Part shown: piece after piece, positions 15,730 to 24,251 of the stretch
Numbering within the stretch: position 1 is the first letter of the stretch
Layout of the letters: the number at the start of each line of letters is the position of its first letter
IMG/VR virus record: IMGVR_UViG_3300042923_000886
Coordinates: 1 to 54,063 of that record
Source: a virus
DNA: 54,063 nucleotides
Reading direction: 5' to 3' (one strand)
Notes under the pieces: generated by a model
Database searches by the model: none
Seen by the model: only the letters and a program-made list of their open reading frames with translations
What the model was told of the DNA's origin: nothing
Position numbers and translations under genes: made by a program

Positions 15730-16536
15730 ATGAATGCTGTTATAGGTGCAATTATTGAAAATATGAAAAACATAGAAATAATCTTTGAACCAACTATTGA
15801 AGCTTTCGTAAAAGACACAAAACACACTGGTGATAGCAAAGAAGTGACTGTTGCAAATTTTATTGGAAGCTTCTTCCCAAGTTCATATGCTATAAAAAAA
15901 GGTCCTATCTATAATTTGGAATCTAATTCTCAAGAAATTGATTGTGTAATTTTGGCTCCAAATCATCCACTGCTTTTAACTCCTAAAAGGGAAGTGATTT
16001 TAGCTGAAGGGGTATATGCTGCAGTCGAGGTCAAGCCAGATATTACAACTTTAACTAATAAATCAGAATTCCATCGCGCATTATTACAAATACAATCAGT
16101 GAAAAAACTAAAAAGAACTTTACGTCTTTTGGATACTGGAAGTGTTCCTGATGAATTACAAAGAATACCATCAGTAATATTTTCAAAAAAATCAAGAACA
16201 GCGATTGAAACTATTGAGTATATGAAAAGAAGTATAAAAAGTGAAGCTATTGCACCATTTGAATTACCAGATTTAATTTTTACAATGGATCATGGTTTGA
16301 TTTATCATACTACTCATATAGAGAAAACTATTTTTACCGAATGGGTAAAACAATATTCTTCTTCTTATAATGGAGAAAGGTTTATACATATAGATACAAT
16401 GGGTGAAAATAGCTTGACGATGTTTTTAATAATTCTATTAAGTTTTAGGCCACCTGAACCTACGATATCTAATCATATTATTTTAGAATATTTAAAGGAT
16501 TCTATTAGTGTCCCATTTCATGTGATGATGCCTTAA
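15730..16536 (+). CDS. DUF6602 protein with PD-(D/E)XK nuclease-like core
   Basis: A 268-residue protein with the DUF6602 pattern: EVTVANFIGSFFPSSYAI, then EIDCVIL (Asp71) and AEGVYAAVEVKPD (Glu100, Lys102), which together make a restriction-nuclease-like active site with Glu38. DUF6602 proteins occur near restriction and antiphage genes, so a defence or superinfection role is plausible. The gene is noticeably AT-rich compared with neighbours and is bracketed by its own promoter and a strong terminator, the layout of a phage moron. A site (aggggat) precedes the ATG. Fold assignment is fairly good; target unknown. Identical copy at 53052. Confidence 0.7.
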   Translation: MNAVIGAIIENMKNIEIIFEPTIEAFVKDTKHTGDSKEVTVANFIGSFFPSSYAIKKGPIYNLESNSQEIDCVILAPNHPLLLTPKREVILAEGVYAAVEVKPDITTLTNKSEFHRALLQIQSVKKLKRTLRLLDTGSVPDELQRIPSVIFSKKSRTAIETIEYMKRSIKSEAIAPFELPDLIFTMDHGLIYHTTHIEKTIFTEWVKQYSSSYNGERFIHIDTMGENSLTMFLIILLSFRPPEPTISNHIILEYLKDSISVPFHVMMP

Positions 16537-16545
16537 ATGTTTATG

Positions 16546-16583
16546 AACTACCAACTATCAGTATTCGGTTGGTAGTTTTTTAT
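16546..16583 (+). terminator. Rho-independent terminator after DUF6602
   Basis: A 10-bp perfect stem, aactaccaac (16546-16555) with gttggtagtt (16568-16577), followed by a T run. It ends the DUF6602 cassette. Confidence 0.85.
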
Positions 16584-16629
16584 TGCGACAAACTGAAATT
16601 TAGCTGCATGGCAGCAGAAAGGAATAACA

Positions 16630-16845
16630 ATGGCACAGAGAGATATTATCAGACCAAAGGTTACATATCACAATGCTACAGACATGGCCTATTATCCAAA
16701 CGACCTAAAGACTGAATTGCAGTGGAAAAAGCTCGGATATAAACTAAAAGATAATGCTGAAGAATTCAAATTATGGTCAAACCCTCATCATCATAATTTA
16801 TGTAGATATTATTTACGCGAGGATGTTGAGGAGATTCATAAGTGA
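16630..16845 (+). CDS. Small hypothetical phage protein
   Basis: A 71-residue protein beginning MAQRDIIRPKVTYHN, with an HHHN histidine cluster near residue 53. A hairpin (gctgc-atg-gcagc, 16603-16615) and agaaagg precede the ATG. No family recognised. Its first 112 bp are repeated at the right end of the window. Confidence 0.55.
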   Translation: MAQRDIIRPKVTYHNATDMAYYPNDLKTELQWKKLGYKLKDNAEEFKLWSNPHHHNLCRYYLREDVEEIHK

Positions 16846-16925
16846 AGCTAGGACCCTAGATGTATGAGCGAAGCGAGTTGATCTTGCAAGCATTTGGGGA
16901 TTAATCAAGAAGGGAGATAAAGCCT

Positions 16926-17126
16926 ATGGGTGTACGAGCAAGAGGAACAGATAGCGTAAGAATAATTCAAGTCATAGAGACAAGATCTTTAAGAGGTGAT
17001 GGAACACAAGAGGATCCATGTAGAGAAGTCGCTCAGTATTGGAGCTTTGATGGCGAGTTATTAGCTGAACAAGATGGCATAAGTCATACATATTCTAGTG
17101 AAATCATGAAAGGAAGTGTATCATAG
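16926..17126 (+). CDS. Small hypothetical phage protein
   Basis: A 66-residue protein with VRIIQVIETRSLRGDGTQEDPCREVAQYWS, resembling short conserved phage proteins with the RGxGTxxDPxR pattern. The site agaagggag precedes the ATG. The 80 bp upstream contain a small inverted repeat (ctagg-acc-ctag) and nothing else I can name. Function unknown. Confidence 0.55.
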   Translation: MGVRARGTDSVRIIQVIETRSLRGDGTQEDPCREVAQYWSFDGELLAEQDGISHTYSSEIMKGSVS

Positions 17127-17127
17127 C

Positions 17128-17238
17128 ATGGCAGCAGTAACATTCATAATGGGATTGTTTGTAGGCGCCTTTATTGGAGTTGTAATAGTATCTCTCTGTG
17201 TGGCAGCAGGAAGAGGAGATAGTGATGAAGAATCCTAA
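17128..17238 (+). CDS. Small single-pass membrane protein, DUF3789-like
   Basis: A 36-residue protein, MAAVTFIMGLFVGAFIGV then VIVSLCVAAGRGD, with one hydrophobic segment and an acidic tail. This resembles the DUF3789 family of tiny phage membrane proteins. aggaag precedes the start and the next gene overlaps its 3' end. Confidence 0.5.
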   Translation: MAAVTFIMGLFVGAFIGVVIVSLCVAAGRGDSDEES

Positions 17239-17455
17239 ATGTGAAAGATGTCCTGATGAACATACCAGAAGATGTGATACATGTGATCCAAACAAACCTA
17301 AGAATTATGATGAAATTACAATAGAGAGAGCAATAGAGTACTTTGAAGAGGAAAACGAAAGATATGAGAATATGTTAGGATATCGGGCCAATCAAGTTGA
17401 AGATTACCGGATTAACCAATTAGTGATAAAAGCATTAAAGCAGGCCACATTATGA
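17225..17455 (+). CDS. Small cysteine-rich phage protein
   Basis: A 76-residue protein with CERCPDEHTRRCDTCDPN at the N-terminus, a probable zinc knuckle, then a helical segment rich in Glu (AIEYFEEENERYENML). The ATG at 17225 has gaggagat upstream. Its stop overlaps the next start (ATGA). Function unknown. Confidence 0.6.
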   Translation: MKNPKCERCPDEHTRRCDTCDPNKPKNYDEITIERAIEYFEEENERYENMLGYRANQVEDYRINQLVIKALKQATL

Positions 17456-17943
17456 AGCTTTCTGGCAGCAGGATTACAAGGAGTGATATATTGGTTGCTA
17501 AAACTGAAGATTATACAGAACAGATGAAAAGAACTGAGTTGACTAAAGAGTATTTGAATAGCTATAGAAAACTATGCAAGAAGCTTGAGTCACTGGATGA
17601 ACAGCTGAGATCAATTCGAGAGGCGAAAGAGTCAGCTAAAATTCAGACAATATCCGATATGCCTAGAGGAAGTAAACAATCTGATTTATCAGACTACATA
17701 GTGCAGCTTGATGGAGTTTATACAAAGATATTGACTCTTCGCGGTGAATGCATTAAGAGAAGGGCTGAGATTGAAGGAAAGATAGCTGATCTGTCAGATG
17801 GCATAGAGAGTATGATACTACATATGAGGTATATTGAATTTAAGCAATGGGAGACTATATGTGTAGAGATCGGTTATGAATGGGCACAAACACATAGAAA
17901 GCATTCAGAAGCTCTTAGGCATTTTAAACATGATATACAATGA
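17452..17943 (+). CDS. ArpU/DUF1492-type late transcription regulator
   Basis: A 163-residue protein: an N-terminal coiled coil and a C-terminal sigma-70 region-4-like helix-turn-helix with GIESMILHMRYIEFKQWETICVEIGY then HSEALRHF. Proteins of this type are the last gene of the early operon in many siphophages of Gram-positive bacteria and are thought to activate late genes. Here it lies immediately before the terminator and the packaging genes, which fits. Start codon overlaps the previous stop. Confidence 0.75.
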   Translation: MKLSGSRITRSDILVAKTEDYTEQMKRTELTKEYLNSYRKLCKKLESLDEQLRSIREAKESAKIQTISDMPRGSKQSDLSDYIVQLDGVYTKILTLRGECIKRRAEIEGKIADLSDGIESMILHMRYIEFKQWETICVEIGYEWAQTHRKHSEALRHFKHDIQ

Positions 17944-18025
17944 TACATTTGTTTGTGTTATAGTGAAGTTGTCAAAGGATATATAGTACATTCAATTGTA
18001 CTTCCTCCTATATCAGTTCCCATAT

Positions 18026-18072
18026 AAAAGGCATTCGGCTTCAGATTATTACTGGCTGAGTGCCTTTTAACA
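18026..18072 (+). terminator. Terminator of the early operon
   Basis: Stem aaaaggcattcggc (18026-18039) pairs with gctgagtgcctttt (18055-18068) over 14 bp with two G-U pairs, ending in a T run. It separates the early operon from the late genes. Confidence 0.8.
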
Positions 18073-18146
18073 ATAATTTCATAATGATTTTTTGGGTTTA
18101 GATTGTTAGTATATAAATACGACAAAACTAAATATGAGGTGGTTTT

Positions 18147-18206
18147 ATGTTTGCAGTATTAATACTTGCAATGGTTTTATTCATCGTGATTGCTATTAAA
18201 AAGTAA
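18147..18206 (+). CDS. 19-residue hydrophobic peptide
   Basis: The frame encodes MFAVLILAMVLFIVIAIKK, a single membrane span ending in two lysines, with gaggtgg 5 bp upstream of the ATG. A ccaaca/tgttgg hairpin and a terminator follow. The size and composition resemble type I toxins or small phage membrane peptides. No antisense RNA is apparent by eye. Confidence 0.4.
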   Translation: MFAVLILAMVLFIVIAIKK

Positions 18207-18281
18207 TCGGGGTGGCCAACAGTCATTACGATGTTGGTTGCAGGTTAATACTAACAATATAAAACTTTATCAAAATATATT

Positions 18282-18304
18282 AAGCATCCTTTTGGGTGCT
18301 TTTC
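18282..18304 (+). terminator. Short terminator
   Basis: aagcatcc pairs with gggtgctt (8 bp, one G-U), loop tttt, followed by ttc. It lies 75 bp downstream of the 19-residue peptide. Confidence 0.6.
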
Positions 18305-18374
18305 TCATGTCAAGAGCACGGGGAGAATTAATAATATTATTATGGTATCATCAATCCAAGAAGGAGGTGAGACC

Positions 18375-18566
18375 ATGTCGAGAGCAAATCTTATTAAGCA
18401 TTATCAGACTATGATAACGGTTACATATATTAAGATGATTGATCTTAAGAGAGTGGAATTTATGATTGGCACAGACCATATCATAAGGGATTGTATGGAT
18501 CATGTTCTGAAAGAAATGACCATATACATACGTAATTTGAAACGAGCAGAGAAAGAGTCCTATTAA
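18375..18566 (+). CDS. Small helical protein ahead of the packaging genes
   Basis: A 63-residue basic, helical protein starting MSRANLIKHYQTM, with a near-perfect site (aaggaggtga). It stands first in the late region, upstream of the HNH and terminase genes. Family unknown. Confidence 0.55.
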   Translation: MSRANLIKHYQTMITVTYIKMIDLKRVEFMIGTDHIIRDCMDHVLKEMTIYIRNLKRAEKESY

Positions 18567-18613
18567 GGGTTCTTTTCTTATATTCAAAACAATTCAATAA
18601 GCAGGTGGTGACA

Positions 18614-18928
18614 ATGGCTCGAGAATTTGCCAAACCGTTTTATAATAGTGCGGCATGGAAAAGAGTAAGAAAGTCTTTCATTGCTAACAGAGTAAGCATA
18701 GACGGTGGTATGTGTCAGATGTGCCACGAAGAGTTAGGATATATAGTGGATCATATAGTAGAACTTACACCAGAGAATATAAATGATCCGAACATAACAT
18801 TGCATTGGAGTAACTTTCAATACCTAGGATTAAAATGTCATAACAGAAAGACATTTGGAAAGAAAGAAGAGAATAGATATTATTTTGATAGTGACGGAGT
18901 TATACAGGAACTCCCCCCTATCGAATGA
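18614..18928 (+). CDS. HNH endonuclease of the DNA packaging module
   Basis: A 104-residue protein with the CxxC-HNH layout: CQMCHEELGYIVDHIVELT, then NDPNITLHWSNFQYL and CHNRKT. HNH proteins encoded next to terminase genes in HK97-like phages assist cos cleavage during packaging. The ATG at 18614 has aggtggtgac upstream. It precedes the small terminase gene by 78 bp. Confidence 0.88.
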   Translation: MAREFAKPFYNSAAWKRVRKSFIANRVSIDGGMCQMCHEELGYIVDHIVELTPENINDPNITLHWSNFQYLGLKCHNRKTFGKKEENRYYFDSDGVIQELPPIE

Positions 18929-19006
18929 TGGTCAATTCTATTTTAAAAGACCGAGGTTGGAGTACTATGTAACACACAGGTCATACATTAAGGGGGTGTG
19001 GTATCA

Positions 19007-19435
19007 ATGAACAAATGGGATGAAATCGAAGATGAGCTCGAAAGAGAAGAGAAAGTTGACAGTATTAAGAGTTATATAGACAAAGTTGACAGGATTAAGA
19101 AAGAGGTGTCCAGACTTAGGAGATTATTCTCGAAGATAGATAAAAATAAAAAGTCATTGGTATTCACCACAATTGATGATATAGCCTTTATGACAATCAC
19201 GATGCAAGACTTAAGAGAGCAGATCATCCGGGAAGGCACGACAGCTAAATATAAAAATGGTGAAAATCAATGGGGCACGAAACAGAGTCCAGATGCCCAG
19301 CTGTACCTGCAACTCTCTCAAAAGCAGACGCAGGCAATGAAAATATTAATTGACTGTTTACCAAAGACTGATAAGCCGGTAGAAAAGGACGATGGATTTG
19401 ATAAATTTGTATCGGAGCGGAGTGATCTGATGTGA
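19007..19435 (+). CDS. terS: Small terminase subunit, P27 family
   Basis: A 142-residue protein. The helical N-terminus and the C-terminal stretch SPDAQLYLQLSQKQTQAMKILIDCLP fit P27-type small terminase subunits, which recognise the phage packaging site. It lies between HNH and the large terminase with its stop overlapping the next start (GTGA). Start at 19007 preferred over GTG 18998 because agggggtg gives the better spacing. Family call rests on the C-terminal segment and synteny. Confidence 0.8.
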   Translation: MNKWDEIEDELEREEKVDSIKSYIDKVDRIKKEVSRLRRLFSKIDKNKKSLVFTTIDDIAFMTITMQDLREQIIREGTTAKYKNGENQWGTKQSPDAQLYLQLSQKQTQAMKILIDCLPKTDKPVEKDDGFDKFVSERSDLM

Positions 19436-21111
19436 AAAGATATCCACTTGCATATAACCCAATACTCGATTATTGGGGACAGATCGAGCGCAAAGAGGTA
19501 ATTGTCGGGGATAAGATCTACCAAACATATAAATATCTAGCATGGAAAGTGGAAAACCCAGGACAGTATTTTTATTCTTCTGCAAGGGCCAACCACTTTT
19601 TTGAGTTCGCCGAGAACTACTGCAGACTTTCTCAAGGTAAAAAAGGTTTTCAATTAGTCGAATTAGAGTTATGGGAAAAAGCCTTCCTTGGTGCGACCTT
19701 CGGTTTTATTGATGAAGACGGAATCAGACAATACCAAGAAGTATGTCTGATTATCGGTAAGAAAAACGGAAAGTCATTAATTGCCTCACTGGTTGGTAAC
19801 TATATGCTATCAGCCGATGGAGAAGCCGGTCCGGAGATATATAGTGTAGCCACAAAGAAAGACCAGGCTAAAAAGATCTGGATGCCGGCCAAGTTAATGG
19901 TAAAGCAATCACCTACGCTGAGGAAAAGGATTAAACCACTGGTATCAAGTTTATATTGTGAGTTTAATTTTGGCGAATTCAAATATCTTTCTTCTGATGC
20001 GGATACACTTGATGGATTAAACATCCATTGTGTTTTAATGGACGAGTTGCAGCAGTGGAAGAACGGCAGAGCATTATATAATATCATGTCAGATGGTATG
20101 TCGGCCAGAGAACAACCTCTTTGTTTAATTACAACCACAGCCGGTACCATTAGAGAAGACATCTATGATGAAAAGTACGATGAGTATTCAAAGATTATCA
20201 GAGGGTATCAAGACGGATCCTACGTAGACGAGCGTCGTATTGGATTTATATATGAACTAGACAACCGGGATGAGTGGAAAGAGGAAAAGTGCTGGCAGAA
20301 AGCTAACCCAGGCATAGGAACAATAAAGTCTATTATAGACCTTAGGCAAAAAGTTGAAAGAGCCAAGAAAAATCCATCTCTGGTTAAGAACCTTCTCTGC
20401 AAAGAGTTTAATATCAGAGAAACCTCAGAGCAAGCATGGCTAAATCTCGATACCATTGAGAATAAGAGCACTTACAATATTGCAGAGCTTAAACCAAGAT
20501 ATGCCATCGGTGGACTAGATCTCTCTGACACAACTGATTTAACATGTGCAACAGCTCTGTTTAAAATACCGGGTGATGATAATATATATGTAAAGCAGAT
20601 GTACTGGATCCCGGCTGATAGATTAGAGGAGCATGTTAAAACAGACCGCGTTCCTTATGATATTTGGTTAGATAATGAATGGCTGAGATTATGTGAAGGT
20701 AATCGAATAAATTATCACGATGTAATGGATTGGTTTAACGAAATTAGAGATAAAGACGATATTTATTTTTATAAAATCGGATATGACTCTTGGAATGCAA
20801 AATACATTGTAGATGAAATTGAATCGCTTGTAGGTAAGCAAGGCACCATTCCGGTAATACAGGGACCTAAAACATTTTCGGGTCCGTTAAAATCCATGGA
20901 GTCAGAACTTAAAGCTAAGAAAGTTATCTACCAGAACAATCCAATCCTTAGGTGGTGTCTCACAAATGCCAAAATCAATATTGATAGAAATGATAATTGG
21001 TCACTTGTAAAAACTTCTAATGCTACAAAACGAATTGATGGTGTGGCATCCTTAATGGATGCTTTTATTGTGTATGAAAATAATAAAGAAGAATACCAAA
21101 ACATGATTTAG
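19432..21111 (+). CDS. terL: Large terminase subunit (ATPase-nuclease)
   Basis: A 559-residue Terminase_1-type protein. The ATPase part has LIIGKKNGKSL as Walker A and CVLMDELQQWK as Walker B; the nuclease part has GGLDLSDTTDL, KIGYDSWNAKYIVDEIE and SLMDAFIVYENN with the expected acidic residues. It pumps DNA into the prohead and cuts it. GTG start overlaps the small subunit stop. Length and motif order are normal, so it should be active. Confidence 0.95.
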   Translation: MKRYPLAYNPILDYWGQIERKEVIVGDKIYQTYKYLAWKVENPGQYFYSSARANHFFEFAENYCRLSQGKKGFQLVELELWEKAFLGATFGFIDEDGIRQYQEVCLIIGKKNGKSLIASLVGNYMLSADGEAGPEIYSVATKKDQAKKIWMPAKLMVKQSPTLRKRIKPLVSSLYCEFNFGEFKYLSSDADTLDGLNIHCVLMDELQQWKNGRALYNIMSDGMSAREQPLCLITTTAGTIREDIYDEKYDEYSKIIRGYQDGSYVDERRIGFIYELDNRDEWKEEKCWQKANPGIGTIKSIIDLRQKVERAKKNPSLVKNLLCKEFNIRETSEQAWLNLDTIENKSTYNIAELKPRYAIGGLDLSDTTDLTCATALFKIPGDDNIYVKQMYWIPADRLEEHVKTDRVPYDIWLDNEWLRLCEGNRINYHDVMDWFNEIRDKDDIYFYKIGYDSWNAKYIVDEIESLVGKQGTIPVIQGPKTFSGPLKSMESELKAKKVIYQNNPILRWCLTNAKINIDRNDNWSLVKTSNATKRIDGVASLMDAFIVYENNKEEYQNMI

Positions 21112-21127
21112 AAAGGAGGTTGAGAAA

Positions 21128-22279
21128 GTGGGCTTATTTAAAAAGCACGACCAGACCATCACAATATCAAAATATAAATTGATAACTGATGAAGGAAATG
21201 GTTTTTATTCGTGGAACGGGACTTTGTATAAGTCTGATATCGTAAGAGCTGCCATAAGACCAAAAGCAAGAGCAATCGGGAAAGCGGTTGGAAAGCATAT
21301 AAGAGAAACGATCAAGGACAATGTAAAGGATACAAAGGTTAATCCGGATGCCTACATGAAGTTTTTATTAGAAGAACCTAATCCATATATGACGGGCCAG
21401 ATGCTTCAAGAAAAGCTTGCGGTTCATCTTGAGATTAATAACAATGCATTTGCGTGGATCAACCGTAACAACGATGGATATCCGATGGAGATCTATCCAA
21501 TAACTGCAGTAGCTGTAAATGCCATCCAGAACGATACCGGAGAGCTGTTTTTGAAGTTCAATCTCAAGACAGGTAAGGTTGTTACCTTCAAGTATACAGA
21601 CATCATCCACTTGAGAAAAGATTTTAACTCGAATGAAATATTTGGAGATTCGCCTACAGAGGTATTACTTCCACTGATGGAAGTGATAACTACATCTGAT
21701 CAGGGTATTGTAAAAGCTATAAAAAATTCAAGTATTATACGATGGTTGTTGAAATACAATCAGAACTTGAGGCCAGAAGATATTAAGAAAAATGCCAAGG
21801 AGTTCGCTGATAGTTTTCTAAACACAGAGACTTCTGAATCGGTGGGAGTAGCAGGAGTTGACTCAAAAGCGGATGCTATTCAAGTGGAGCCAAAGGACTA
21901 TGTTCCAAATGCTACTCAAATGGATAGGACAGTACAAAGAATTTACTCATTTTTCAACACCAACGACAAGATAGTTCAGGGTAAATATACAGAAGATGAA
22001 TGGATAAGTTACTATGAGGAAAATGTTGAGCCAGATATCATTCAACTAAGTGGGGAATACACTAGAAAGCTATTCTCAAGAAAAGAGAGAGGATTTGGCA
22101 ATAAAATTATTTTTGAGAGTGCCAATCTGACGTTTGCATCCATGCAGACAAAACTTAATCTGGTACAGTTCGTTGATAGGGCTATCATGAATCCCAATGA
22201 GGTAAGAGAAGTTCTCAACATGGCTCCTCGTGCCGGTGGAGATGATTATGTACTAAGAAAAGACACCGGAAAGGTGTAG
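21128..22279 (+). CDS. Portal protein, HK97 type
   Basis: A 383-residue protein with the HK97-like portal pattern: VVRAAIRPKARAIGKA-like N-terminus (IVRAAIRPKARAIGKAVG), EEPNPYMTGQMLQEKL, IHLRKDFNSNEIFGDSP and NPNEVREVLNMAPRAGGDDY at the C-terminus. It forms the dodecameric channel at the head vertex. GTG start with aaaggagg upstream. Position between terminase and protease is canonical. Confidence 0.93.
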   Translation: MGLFKKHDQTITISKYKLITDEGNGFYSWNGTLYKSDIVRAAIRPKARAIGKAVGKHIRETIKDNVKDTKVNPDAYMKFLLEEPNPYMTGQMLQEKLAVHLEINNNAFAWINRNNDGYPMEIYPITAVAVNAIQNDTGELFLKFNLKTGKVVTFKYTDIIHLRKDFNSNEIFGDSPTEVLLPLMEVITTSDQGIVKAIKNSSIIRWLLKYNQNLRPEDIKKNAKEFADSFLNTETSESVGVAGVDSKADAIQVEPKDYVPNATQMDRTVQRIYSFFNTNDKIVQGKYTEDEWISYYEENVEPDIIQLSGEYTRKLFSRKERGFGNKIIFESANLTFASMQTKLNLVQFVDRAIMNPNEVREVLNMAPRAGGDDYVLRKDTGKV

Positions 22280-22295
22280 AAAGGAGTGATAAACG

Positions 22296-22985
22296 GTGAA
22301 AAAAGTAAATGTTTATGGTGTAATCATCCCGAATGATTACAAATGGTACTTTGATTACTTCGGAGAGGACAGTACCTGTCCGAGAGACATCAATAAAGCC
22401 ATCGAAGATGCAATAGGAGACGATCTAGAAGTATATATTAACTCTCCTGGCGGTATTATCGAAGCAGGATCCGAGATCTACACAATGCTTCGCAGTTATA
22501 AAGGCAATGTAAAAATTTACATAGTCGGAGAAGCTTGTAGTGCAGCATCTATTATTGCTATGGCAAGATATTGCGAAATGTCACCGACCGCACTGATGAT
22601 GGCACATTGCGTATCTTCCGGTGTACAGGGAAATCATAGCGCTATGGAAAAAATGGCAGACGTTTTAAAGACCGCAGATGATGCTTTGTCAAATGCTTAT
22701 ATGGCTAAAAGCGGAATGAGCAAAGAGGAAGTACTTGCTATGATGGAAGTTGAAACATGGCTGACCGCTCAGAAGGCAAAGGAAAAAGGATTGATCGATG
22801 GTATCATGTTTGAACAGAATGAACCATTAAGGCTTACGGCAAGCAATTTCAAATTGCCAAGTGAGGATCAGTTGAACAAGGTTAAATCTATGATTGAAAT
22901 GCAGGGACTTGAAAACAAGGATCCTGCTTTTTTAATACAACAAACACAATTAAATTTTCTTAAATTGAAGGGAGAAAAAATATGA
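22296..22985 (+). CDS. ClpP-like prohead protease
   Basis: A 229-residue S14-family protein with INSPGGIIEAG, the catalytic serine in GEACSAASIIAMA, and the histidine in ALMMAHCVSSG. Such proteins process the capsid precursor during head maturation. GTG start after aaaggagtga. The 3' end overlaps the capsid gene start by 4 bp. Confidence 0.93.
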   Translation: MKKVNVYGVIIPNDYKWYFDYFGEDSTCPRDINKAIEDAIGDDLEVYINSPGGIIEAGSEIYTMLRSYKGNVKIYIVGEACSAASIIAMARYCEMSPTALMMAHCVSSGVQGNHSAMEKMADVLKTADDALSNAYMAKSGMSKEEVLAMMEVETWLTAQKAKEKGLIDGIMFEQNEPLRLTASNFKLPSEDQLNKVKSMIEMQGLENKDPAFLIQQTQLNFLKLKGEKI

Positions 22986-24241
22986 ACAGAGATCAGTATT
23001 TAGCACAGAGAAAAACCTTGATGGATGAAGCAGAGTCTTTAATCAAAGAAGGTAAGACGGATGAGGCCAACAAGAAAATGGAGGCTGTTAAGGACTTGGA
23101 TACTAAGTGGGATGAGATTGCTTTAGCGAATGCAAATATGGAAGCGTTAAAAGGCAAAGCATCCGCAACCAATATGGAGGACCATTCCGTAGCAGTTACA
23201 GGGAAAGTCGTAGGAAGTACAGCTGAGGGCACTGCCGTAGATGAGAAAAAGGCTTATGAGAACGCATGGGCTAAGACTATGCAGGGAAAGAAGCTGGATG
23301 CTAAGGAACAGGAAGTATTTGACCGAGTGAATACAGAGTTTAGTAATGCCTATACTCACACCACGGAGAACACATCGGTATTAATTCCGGAAAGTGTAGT
23401 AGCAGGGATCTGGAAGAGAGCTACCGAGATGTATCCTATGCTTGCAGCTGCAAAGAAGTTCAATGTAAAAGGCACTTTGACAATGAAGAAACACACAGCG
23501 ATTGCTGCTGGTGATGCTACATGGTACGATGAGGCAACAGCTACTGCAGACGAGCAGAACACCTTTGGTGAGATTAGTTTAACCGGATGCGAGCTATCTA
23601 AGTCTGTCACAGTATCTTGGAAACTCAGAGCTATGGCAACCGAGGAATTTATTCCGTTTATCATCAATGAACTTGGAGAGAGAGTTGGTGCGGTTCTTGG
23701 CGCATCTATGGCGACCGGTAAGGGTAAGCCTGGCGAAGGTGATACCTTTAAAGCACAGCCGCAGGGAATCGAGACAGCATTACTTGCAGAAGCAACCACT
23801 CCTCAGGTTGTATCTTACGATCCGGAAGCAACAACTGCTGATCCGCTTGCTTACGAGGACTTTACTACAGCTATCAGCAAAATCCACTCTTCCTATCTCT
23901 CCGGCGCAGTTGTATATGCGAATAATGCGACTATCTGGACTCAGATTGCTACTCTTAAGGATGAGAATGGAAGACCGTACTTCATTCCTGATGTTACCGG
24001 AGGCGGTGTAGGTAGAATTTTCGGGTTTGTTGTTAAGCCTGATGCAGGTGTTACCGATGGTTCCATCATAATCGGTAATGTAAATGCTGGCTACATCATG
24101 AACACCAGTGAGCCGATGAGTGTAGCTACAGAGGAGCATGTAAAACTTAGAACAGTTGATTATGCAGCCTATACAATCGTTGACGGAGCAGTGTTAGATA
24201 CCAAGGCATTCGCATTGATCCGTAATACACCTGCAGCTTAG
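22982..24241 (+). CDS. Major capsid protein, HK97 fold
   Basis: A 419-residue protein with an N-terminal charged helical delta domain (about the first 100 residues), which the protease removes, followed by an HK97 gp5-like core: VLIPESVVAGIWKRATEMYPML, FIINELGERVGAVLGA and FVVKPDAGVTDGSIIIGN. It builds the icosahedral head. Start has gggagaaa upstream. Confidence 0.93.
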   Translation: MNRDQYLAQRKTLMDEAESLIKEGKTDEANKKMEAVKDLDTKWDEIALANANMEALKGKASATNMEDHSVAVTGKVVGSTAEGTAVDEKKAYENAWAKTMQGKKLDAKEQEVFDRVNTEFSNAYTHTTENTSVLIPESVVAGIWKRATEMYPMLAAAKKFNVKGTLTMKKHTAIAAGDATWYDEATATADEQNTFGEISLTGCELSKSVTVSWKLRAMATEEFIPFIINELGERVGAVLGASMATGKGKPGEGDTFKAQPQGIETALLAEATTPQVVSYDPEATTADPLAYEDFTTAISKIHSSYLSGAVVYANNATIWTQIATLKDENGRPYFIPDVTGGGVGRIFGFVVKPDAGVTDGSIIIGNVNAGYIMNTSEPMSVATEEHVKLRTVDYAAYTIVDGAVLDTKAFALIRNTPAA

Positions 24242-24251
24242 GAGGTAGCTT

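Larger units (their letters stand above)
12587..16741 (+). repeat. 4,155-bp direct repeat, copy 1
   Basis: This segment is repeated at 49909-54063, offset 37,322 bp. Reading both copies side by side I find four differences, at 12633, 12645, 12743 and 12861, all in the first 275 bp; the rest appears identical, including intergenic DNA. The true right end is unknown because copy 2 runs to the window edge. Genes inside are listed separately. Confidence 0.95.
17944..18374. other. Early-late junction with hairpins; possible cos/late promoter region
   Basis: This 431-bp gap holds a short palindrome (agtaca-ttcaat-tgtact, near 17987-18002), two terminators and a 19-codon frame, all listed separately. 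In HK97-like phages with P27-type small terminase and an HNH gene, the cos site lies just upstream of those genes, so it could be here. No cos sequence can be recognised by eye. Confidence 0.35.

Noticed and set aside
12587-16741. The 4.1-kb repeat as an insertion sequence or composite transposon
   Set aside because: No transposase, no terminal inverted repeats and no target duplications are seen; the content is ordinary phage early genes.
16846-16925. A tRNA gene near gcgaagcgagttgatcttgcaagc
   Set aside because: No cloverleaf with T-loop and acceptor stem could be built; only a small inverted repeat is present.
23147-24139. Long minus-strand frames inside the capsid gene
   Set aside because: They are reading-frame shadows of a strongly coding gene, with low-complexity composition and no ribosome-binding sites.
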